From positions 881,222 through 907,233 of the forward strand of contig BMAT01000636.1 in the NCBI GenBank assembly GCA_019649035.1: DNA of 26,012 bases, given 5' to 3'. The position numbers and the translations under genes were made by a program. Of this stretch, positions 19,691 to 26,012 are shown one piece after another; within the stretch, counting starts at the first letter, position 1; the number at the start of each line of letters is the position of its first letter. This DNA is from Elysia marginata (taxonomy: Eukaryota > Mollusca > Gastropoda > Plakobranchidae). The notes below the pieces were generated by a model. The model made no database searches, was not told the DNA's origin, and saw only the letters and a list, made by a program, of their open reading frames with translations.

Positions 19691-20020
19691 GGGCAGCGTG
19701 GCACAGCGGTTAGCGAGTCGGACTCGTGATCCGGCGATCGCGGGTTGGAATTTCGACCAAGCAATGTAGCAATTGCTTTGGGAAATCAATTCACCCCTTT
19801 TTTCCCTAGTCCACCCACCTGTAAAATGGGTACCCAGCTACAGGAAATGCTGGAATGTGTGACATGCGTTTGCAGCAAACTGCATATGGGTCAAATTGGC
19901 TTTCAAGTGTACTAGTCTGCTGGGGCATTTAGTGGCGTTGCTCTTGACATGGCGACACATTACGCTGAGTAGTAAAAAAGCCAGATTTCCCGAAGGGTGT
20001 TAACATAGTGCAATAAATTT
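19691..20020 (+). mobile_element. SINE-2, different tRNA-derived family
   Basis: The head GGGCAGCGTGGCACAGCGG contains an A box (TGGCACAGCGG, 19699-19709). The B-box position (about 19743-19753) reads GGTTGGAATTT and has lost the usual GGTTCGA. The body contains CCACCCACCTGTAAAATGGG with TACCCAGCT, a segment of the kind found in conserved central domains of many animal SINEs. It ends near an AT-rich tail (AATAAATTTAAAAAAAT). No clear target-site duplication, and boundaries are approximate. Confidence 0.75.
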
Positions 20021-20237
20021 AAAAAAATAACTTGAATGCCGTATTTTTTTTTACTCTCTTTTTCCTTTTTGAAAAGCTTGCCATGTCCTCCAAATCTTGA
20101 ATGTGATTCATACAAGTACCTCTCTCCTTGACACTCCTAGATGTTACATGTCGTCAAGCTTCTATCTTTTCGACCTAAGTCGTTCATGCCAGTTTTGAGA
20201 AAATTAGTGAACATAATTATGGCCTCATTCATTTTTT

Positions 20238-20383
20238 ACTTAGGCCAAAATGTTATTTTGCAAGTTGTACCAAAAGTTATTTGCTGATTTTATTCATTTC
20301 TTTAAAGCATGATAGCAGGCATACAACCGATTCGAACGGTGCATCAGTTGCATTTTTGGCCTAAGTCTGACTTAGGCCAAAAA
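20238..20383. repeat. Small MITE or palindrome built on ACTTAGGCCAAAA
   Basis: ACTTAGGCCAAAATG at 20238 and its inverse CATTTTTGGCCTAAGT ending at 20366 could be the terminal repeats of a 129-bp MITE. Directly next, the 14-bp arms TTTTTGGCCTAAGT (20353-20366) and ACTTAGGCCAAAAA (20370-20383) form a perfect palindrome around CTG. A related CGACCTAAGTCG lies at 20169-20180. Confidence 0.6.
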
Positions 20384-20481
20384 GATATAGGCTTGACGAT
20401 GTATCTAACCAATGTATTAAACATGTTAAGTCTATCTATTTTACGGTACGGTAGTTTTATGGTGATCTAAATAAAACATAA

Positions 20482-20896
20482 ATGTGCGTTTTTTTACATG
20501 GATGTGAGAGCTGGACATCATTCAAACTCATAGAAAATAGACTCAACGCAGTAGAAATATCGCTCCTCAGAATAATCTTACGCATTCCGCGGACAGATAG
20601 GTTCACAAATAAATGCGTCCCGAAACAAACTGAGGTAGAGACGGAAATCTTGAAAGCTGAGAAGGTGAGACAGATGTCCTTTGTTGGACACATATTCAGA
20701 AAAGATGACATGGAAAAATTAGTGTCATCTTGAAGGATGCACGGCAAGAGCAGACAAAGACTCACAAAATTTCAAAAGTCTGAAACACTGGGTAACTGGG
20801 GATGCATCGAGCAAGTCAGACTTTCAGAGAACAGCAGAAAGAAGAGAATATTGGGAGCTCATGATCGCCGATGTCTGCAACAGACCTTGCACTTAA
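20482..20896 (+). pseudogene. LINE reverse transcriptase, C-terminal remnant
   Basis: One frame (20482-20733) reads HGCESWTSF, then RIILRIPRTDRFTN, then KVRQMSFVGHIFRKDDMEKL. This is the typical tail of non-LTR retrotransposon ORF2 proteins downstream of the polymerase domain, where homologues read GCESWT, LRIPWTDR and LGHVLRKD. Homology continues after a stop and frameshifts, with HGKSRQRLTKF (from about 20738) and finally a different frame REYWELMIADVCNRPCT ending at TAA 20894-20896. An A-rich stretch follows. It is therefore a 5'-truncated, multiply frameshifted copy. The clade (RTE, CR1 or jockey group) cannot be settled from this part. No polymerase or endonuclease domain is present, so it is dead. 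Confidence 0.85.
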
Positions 20897-20929
20897 AGAA
20901 GAATAAAAAAAAACACTCTTACACAGTGT

Positions 20930-22010
20930 AAAATCTGTTAAAAACCTAGTAAATTCGGAGCGTAATTTAGAATAAGTTCCGTGATGGAATCAACTGAAGT
21001 TAGTTTTGTTCGCGAAATACCATATAAATATCACGTGTAAATATTTAAGCGTGATTTTTTTCAGTTTATAAAGTACCAAGCCCCATCAGTTGTGGACACA
21101 GTTCACTACTAGCCGAACAACAATAAGAGACCAAAAGATCAATACAATACAGAAGCTGCACACGTCACTGTTAGACATTGAGAAGAGAAGCTGCTTCTGA
21201 TCGACTTTTTACTATTGGCACCTAGTGTATTAGATGTTGTTATTGTTATAAAAGCATACTGGGGGCTAAATCTAGTTTTAGACATGTAACAGGACTAGAC
21301 GTATGGAATCATGGGAACTGAATGGCAGCAAAAAACATTTTGAAATCTTAGCGTTGTGTGGTGTGGACTAAAGAGATTCCAGAATCAATCCTCTGAAAAT
21401 CTTAATAAAAATAGAACCTTGTATTCTCACTTCAAGGCCAAACCTCAATATCAGAAATTGTGTATAGTTAAGATTGAGATGTGAGAATTCTTATCTACCC
21501 CAATATAACATTAACATTATGTAACAATCGTACGATTTCATCGCTTGAAGAATTTGGAATGAAATCATGATCATCATCCTTATCACCATCATCATCTTCT
21601 TCCCCGGCGTGCTGAACAGATAAGGTTGCCATTTTGGAATATCCTGTGACTAATTTTGCTAATTCTCATAATTACTTCATAGTTATCGTTACTCTCCTCG
21701 GGGGAGGGGGGGGGTATTATGTTTCATATTTTGAACCTCTGATTAAATGCCCCTGAGTCCATTACTATGGTTTATTAGCTACCATTATATATATAAAAAA
21801 ATAGTATTATTTGCGTATGTTATGTGGATTTCAATTATTTCTTTTTTAATTTAAATCAGTTAAATATGCAGTGGGTTCAATACCACACAAATATTTCTTA
21901 AGATTAAGCAGGACTGTCAACAAAATACTCGGATCACCATCAAAACATGAGTCTGTTTTATAACAAGAAAGGGGTTGTTTTGTAAAGTAAGTAAATAACG
22001 TTGAAATATA
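20930..22010. other. Intergenic, nothing recognised
   Basis: Contains an impure ATC/CTT microsatellite (21565-21602) and a G-rich run near 21700. No gene or element ends seen. Confidence 0.5.
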
Positions 22011-22014
22011 ACGT

Positions 22015-22310
22015 TTAGTCCACTTTAATGTACTGAGTGCTTTGCATGGGTTCCCAGACAGGCCATAACAAACCAAAATATCTTCTGAACTCAGAGGAGC
22101 AGCAAACAAAGCGCATCACTCTAATATACTGACGAGATATTTCGCTGATACCACAGTCGGGTACTCCTTTAACGCTTGAGTAAGACGGAAAACGTGGGTA
22201 AATAACCTTTCTCAAGGACTAAACATCGACCTGCCGAAAGCAGGGCTCGAACTCAGGTGCTTTTGTTCCGAAATCCAAGCAACTACTACTAGACTACGAC
22301 GCTACACAAA
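22015..22310 (-). mobile_element. SINE-3, third tRNA-derived family
   Basis: On the minus strand, A-box-like TAGTCTAGTAGTAG (plus 22283-22296) and B box GAGTTCGAGCCC (plus 22243-22254) form the tRNA-like head, which starts GTAGCGTCGTAGTC. The following body (CCTTGAGAAAGGTTATTTAC, then AAGGAGTACCCGACT) resembles the central region of widespread animal tRNA-SINEs. The low-coordinate end is uncertain, probably near the AAAGTGGACTAAACG region. Short open frames on this strand belong to the element. Confidence 0.75.
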
Positions 22311-22529
22311 TCACAGCAAAGTGGAAAAAATTATAGCTAGACAAGGAAAAATGAGATTTATCAAGTTTTGAATAAAGTAGAGTAAATAAGTTGTTTTGAA
22401 CTTAACTTAATCTTAGTGTCTGTGACTTACTTGTCTATGTTCACACAGGCATAGACAAATGATTACCATCAATCTGCAGTCAACGTTCAGTCGCGTAAGA
22501 GCATCTGTCTTGTCATGAACTCATCATTC

Positions 22530-22544
22530 TTTCTCTCTCTCCCT

Positions 22545-22595
<51 letters not shown>

Positions 22596-22665
22596 TCTTC
22601 TTCTTCTTTTTCTTCTTCTTCTTCGTCTTCTTCTTCTTCTTTTTCTTGTTCTTCTTCTTCTGTGT
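22530..22665. repeat. (CT)n followed by (CTT)n microsatellite
   Basis: (CT)n at about 22550-22590, then interrupted CTT triplets at 22598-22661. Confidence 0.95.
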
Positions 22666-22925
22666 ACCCTTGACTGTCGTTCTTCTTCAGGTCTTCTCAT
22701 ATTCTGTCTATGTTTTAACTTTTTATAAATTTCTATTTCACTATTCCTCTCTCTTTCTCAACCTCACAATGTTTCTATTTTCTATCTAAAAATTTTGGAT
22801 CTTGATACTCTAAACATCCTTTTTTTTTAAATTCCAACTTCTCAATATTCTTCAGTTTTCTTTGAGTTCATTCGACGCCTTGACCCAAAATTTAGACAAT
22901 CCCAGAGACGGCGAAATTGGCGTAG

Positions 22926-23294
22926 ATGTTCCAGCTTATTACGAATGTCAGACCCGATGTCACTTCAGGCACACTTCAAGCACAGGTGGTGCGAACAAGC
23001 TGCACTGAAGTAGACCATGTCACTCAGTCTGTTGAGAACTTGAGGCGGTACGTTAAGCTCTAGAGATGTGACCACAGCCACTGTGGTGACGAGATTTACG
23101 AGAAAGGTAACTCTGGAAGATATGAGATCACTCTAGCCGTGATGTACAGTAACTCCCCCTTGCGACGTTTGGTTGGGGGTTTTGTCGAGGGGCTTTTCTC
23201 CACTGCGCTAGCTTACATAAATTGTGCACAACAGGCCTTTGTTGCCTATCATGGTGTTGACTGCGCTTTAGGGCAATACTGTCGTGATGAATGA
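22926..23294 (+). pseudogene. Unrecognised possible coding remnant, two blocks split by a stop
   Basis: A frame opens at ATG 22926 (MFQLITNVRPDVTSG...), runs 45 codons to TAG 23061-23063, and then continues in the same frame for 76 codons to TGA 23292-23294. The second block reads RCDHSHCGDEIYEKGNSGRY and later VGGFVEGLFSTALAYINCAQ. Composition is balanced, with cysteines and hydrophobic stretches, unlike the low-complexity frames elsewhere, and the DNA is less AT-rich than its flanks. I recognise no family. It may be a decayed gene or transposon fragment, or an exon pair whose splice sites I cannot define, or chance. A minus-strand frame of 79 codons overlaps (23128-23367) and is no better supported. 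Confidence 0.3.
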
Positions 23295-23369
23295 GAACCA
23301 ACGCGCTGACTTCACGATAAACAGTGGTGATCCAAAATAATGTTGAGTCTTCGGAGTCCACTTGCAATC

Positions 23370-24160
23370 TCCTGGACCAGCTGAGATCATAGTCAGTCAG
23401 ATTACACGGTTACACGTAGCTAATTAATGTTTGTACAGTAGGCCTACCGCAGTTTCATCTCATTCGCCCTACACCACCCTCACCGACATCCTCAAGTTCT
23501 TTACCTGGTTCGAAATTATCCTCTCTAATGAAATACTAAATAGTCTTTTACAACGTCTTACAATTTTATCTTTTTTTCCCTCCAGTTTTCATACACAAAA
23601 TAATTTTTTTAATGAGAAATTGAATAAATGAATGAAACTTTACTATTCCAATTACCTTGGAAATTTGCTTTGGTTATGTATCGTTACACAAATATTTTCA
23701 TGAATAGATATAAAGTCTCAATCATTCTACTACATTCGCTTGTCCTCTAGCACTTTAACTTTTACAGCCATGACACAAAACGATAAGAAATGAGGTCAAT
23801 GTGGACACTGGACAGATATGTAAGGGCAAATGCATAAAAACCATAATGTCAGTAAAAACTTTTATACAGGTAAAATATGATATATAGATATATTAAATTA
23901 TCATAATTATTTTGTATTGTAAGAGAAAGGTAGATAGCGAGAAAGATGAGAGGGCCATGGAAATGGGAGGGAGGGGTACAGAGAGAGGAACCTACGCATC
24001 AATATATATTGAAAAACGATATAAGTAGGAACAATGTATGAAAGACCATATGAAATTAAAGATTTTAGTATATAAATGTCAATTTTAGTTTTAAATACAT
24101 GTATAGTAGTAGCAATAAAAATCCCATAAAATATAATTATATGGATAGTATTTCATTGTT
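23370..24160. other. AT-rich intergenic, nothing recognised
   Basis: Includes a purine-rich patch (23925-23990). Part of the low-complexity AT sequence at 23990-24162 may be the 3' untranslated end of the LINE that follows on the minus strand. Confidence 0.45.
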
Positions 24161-24162
24161 TA

Positions 24163-25640
24163 TTAAACTTTCCTAATCCATGTAGAGATAAATGAGTTCC
24201 TGTATCTCTCAGTCCGACATTTTTTAGATAAAAAGCGATCTGGTCGTCTGTGAAATCTTTTATAAACAGCACTCAGATTTGTCTCCCATTATTTTCAAGC
24301 TTTTTTAAATTGAGAATAAGAGTAGAGAACGTAATCAATATCGGTCTTGCCTTATTTTCAAGCTCTCTTTAATTGAGATTAAGAGTAGAGAACATCATTA
24401 ATATCGTTCTTGCCTGCAAGCAATTGACTTTTAATGGGGAGTTTTCCAACTGGAACGATAATTTGCGCTTTAATTTCATTCCTAATAGTACGTTCAGGGA
24501 AAAGCTCATCGCATGATGGTAGCAAGCATTGTGTTATATTTGTTGCTTTTTTTTCTACTATCTTGTTTAATTTTTTCTTGTCTCGCATTGTTATACTTCC
24601 TCCTCAAAATGTTATCCCAAATGTCGACATAGTCTGAATAGTGGCGGTGTAAAGTATTTTTTGAAGCTCGCATCTTATCTTAAATTATCTAAATTTTCGC
24701 AATAAGTACTGACGCTGATTTGCTCGTTTGTACAATGCATCCACGTTTTTTATCTGTCACTATTCCTAGATATTTTTAAATGTCAGTTATAATTTTGGCA
24801 AGGGTGGAATTTCGCTACTTATTCTCCTGAAATCCACAAGTTTTGTCTTTTTCTTTTTTTTTTTTTTGTTACGTTCACCTTAAGAAAATTTTTGTCACCC
24901 CGGTCGACGAACCTGCCTACTTCTTCAAAGTAGGGGGACTCATCGTCACATAATTGTAAAACCTTGAATTGATGAGTCGTCTGCAACTTTAATTAAGTTG
25001 AGGTTGGGAGAGGATGTTCTTAAATCATCGGAATAGAGAACAGGAGACAAAGCACAGCCATGTTATGCACCAGTGTAAATAGTTTTAGATGTTATCAGTA
25101 AGGTAGACATATTGCGATCTTCCAGTAAGGAAATCAAGTATCCATTTGGCCAGCTGTGAAGAAACTTTAAGCTGCAGTAGTTTTTCAATTATCAAATGTG
25201 GTCGAATGGTGTTAAAGGCACTCGAAAAACTGATAAAAAGTGCCCTACCATATGTGTTAGGGGTTTCCAGGTGTTTTAGAAGATCGTTGATAAATATTAA
25301 AAAATCCGTTTTCTACGCTTCTTTCAACTTTTTAAAGGCAAGCATACATGCATCTAGTAATTGCCTCGCTTGGAGCAAAAGTTTAAAAACTACTATTTTT
25401 CCCAAGCATTTGAAGATTATGCAATTGCAATTGGTCTTAGGTCATTCACAGAGGATATGGAATATTTTTCGGGGGGTATTGGGCAAATGCTTGTCGTCTT
25501 CTATAACGTTGGTATTGTATTAGTCTCAATTGAAAGATTAAAAATGTAAGTAAATATGGTGGCAAATGAAATAAATGAAATTTATATGAGATGAAAATTG
25601 ATGTAGAAGAAACCCTATATGACAATGGTCTTTAAAGTTC
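24163..25640 (-). pseudogene. Non-LTR retrotransposon (LINE) ORF2, decayed reverse transcriptase
   Basis: Read on the minus strand from high to low coordinates, the reverse-transcriptase blocks appear in order but in changing frames. They are SLS/TIPTL and PIP with SSVNDLRPIAIA (about 25530-25430), the first catalytic aspartate region ALFISFSSAFNTI with PHLIIEKLL (about 25245-25165), AKWILDFLTGRSQ (about 25150-25110), YTGA..GCALSP (about 25070), and VADDSS in place of the usual FADDT box (about 24985). Then come YLG (about 24772) and the tail motifs LPSCDELFPERT (about 24500) and RYRNSF before TAA at 24163-24165. In the first block active homologues usually have F-I-D-F, and here the aspartate is serine. 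At least six stops or frameshifts are visible. The motif style fits the CR1/L2/Rex1 group (moderate confidence). The N-terminal endonuclease is absent, so it is a 5'-truncated dead copy. Confidence 0.88.
24291..24416. repeat. 63-bp tandem duplication inside the LINE remnant
   Basis: Two units, 24291-24353 and 24354-24416, both start ATTTTCAAGC and carry AAGAGTAGAGAAC and ATATCG(G/T)TCTTGCCT. They lie within the 3' coding part of the minus-strand LINE, so the duplication arose in this copy or in its source subfamily. Confidence 0.85.
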
Positions 25641-25644
25641 ACTT

Positions 25645-26012
25645 AAATAAGTCTACAGTTATATCTAGTGCAGCTGGGTTTTTTCCCATAAATCATTAGT
25701 AAGCTTATCCTTTAGATGCGTCATGGGCCAGAAGGATTCCTTTTCCTGGTCACTTGGTCTTTTTTTCTTTTTCCCAGTTTTTTTTTCGTCTCCCCCCCCC
25801 CCTTTTTTTCACCCCAACCTTACCTCATTTTACTCTTTTATTTTGTATTGCAGAAACACGATAATCTCTATACCGTGCCGTGATCGGTACTGCTGTCTCC
25901 ATGTTATGTGGTCACAATTTTTAATTGAAAAAAGGTATCGCATTTATTTCAAATATTGATCTGCGCCAAAAAGACAAAAGGCAAATTTGGTGTGTGTGTG
26001 TGGGGGGGGGGG
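25645..26012. other. Intergenic with homopolymer and GT runs
   Basis: Holds poly-T and a C10 run (about 25793-25802), and ends in a (GT)n tract followed by a G11 run that continues past the window. The frame at 25723-25959 is low complexity at its start and not supported. The LINE may extend weakly to about 25720. Confidence 0.5.

Noticed and set aside
1-26012. CRISPR arrays or bacterial operons
   Set aside because: No regularly spaced repeats with unique spacers and no dense coding; SINEs, a splice donor and LINEs indicate a eukaryote.

Overview
The window reads as gene-poor, AT-rich nuclear DNA from a eukaryote. No compact prokaryotic gene layout, rRNA or CRISPR is present. Nearly everything recognisable is a mobile element, a microsatellite or a small duplication. 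At least three tRNA-derived SINE families, a PIF/Harbinger element, a Mutator-like element with a FLYWCH zinc finger, non-LTR retrotransposon remains and long GA/CT tracts fit a marine invertebrate, with a mollusc as my best guess (inference; no diagnostic host gene is present).

Layout. 1-285: degenerate tandem repeat. 286-2277: no feature. 2286-2590: SINE-1 copy 1 (minus). 3226-3299: ATC microsatellite. 3690-4100: somewhat CpG-richer segment. 4328-5400: two diverged copies of one AT-rich segment, separated by SINE-1 copy 2 (4620-4925, minus). 5938-7624: a 77-bp tandem duplication split by SINE-1 copy 3 and by a 1.24-kb Harbinger element that keeps only the first exon of a HARBI1-like transposase (minus). 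8463-10581: a cluster of miniature elements: a TIR MITE, three relatives of an unusual foldback family with a tRNA-like core, and SINE-1 copy 4 nested inside one of them. 10861-11170: CpG-rich island, a possible promoter. 11390-15424: pyrimidine tracts and small repeats. 15425-18386: nothing convincing. 18395-19167: complete 773-bp Mutator-like element with iterated terminal motifs and a FLYWCH coding region broken by one nonsense codon. 19691-20020: SINE-2. 20238-20383: small MITE or palindrome. 20482-20896: 3' end of a LINE (plus). 22015-22310: SINE-3 (minus). 22530-22665: CT/CTT microsatellite. 22926-23294: unrecognised possible coding remnant. 24163-25640: decayed LINE reverse transcriptase (minus).

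No intact host gene can be defended. The most informative material is the element stratigraphy: target-site duplications can be read directly for five elements (six with the imperfect one of SINE-1 copy 3), and the order of insertion can be reconstructed at two nests. The best candidates for something undescribed are the foldback tRNA-like family (8809-10581) and the FLYWCH mini-element with symmetrical iterons (18395-19167).
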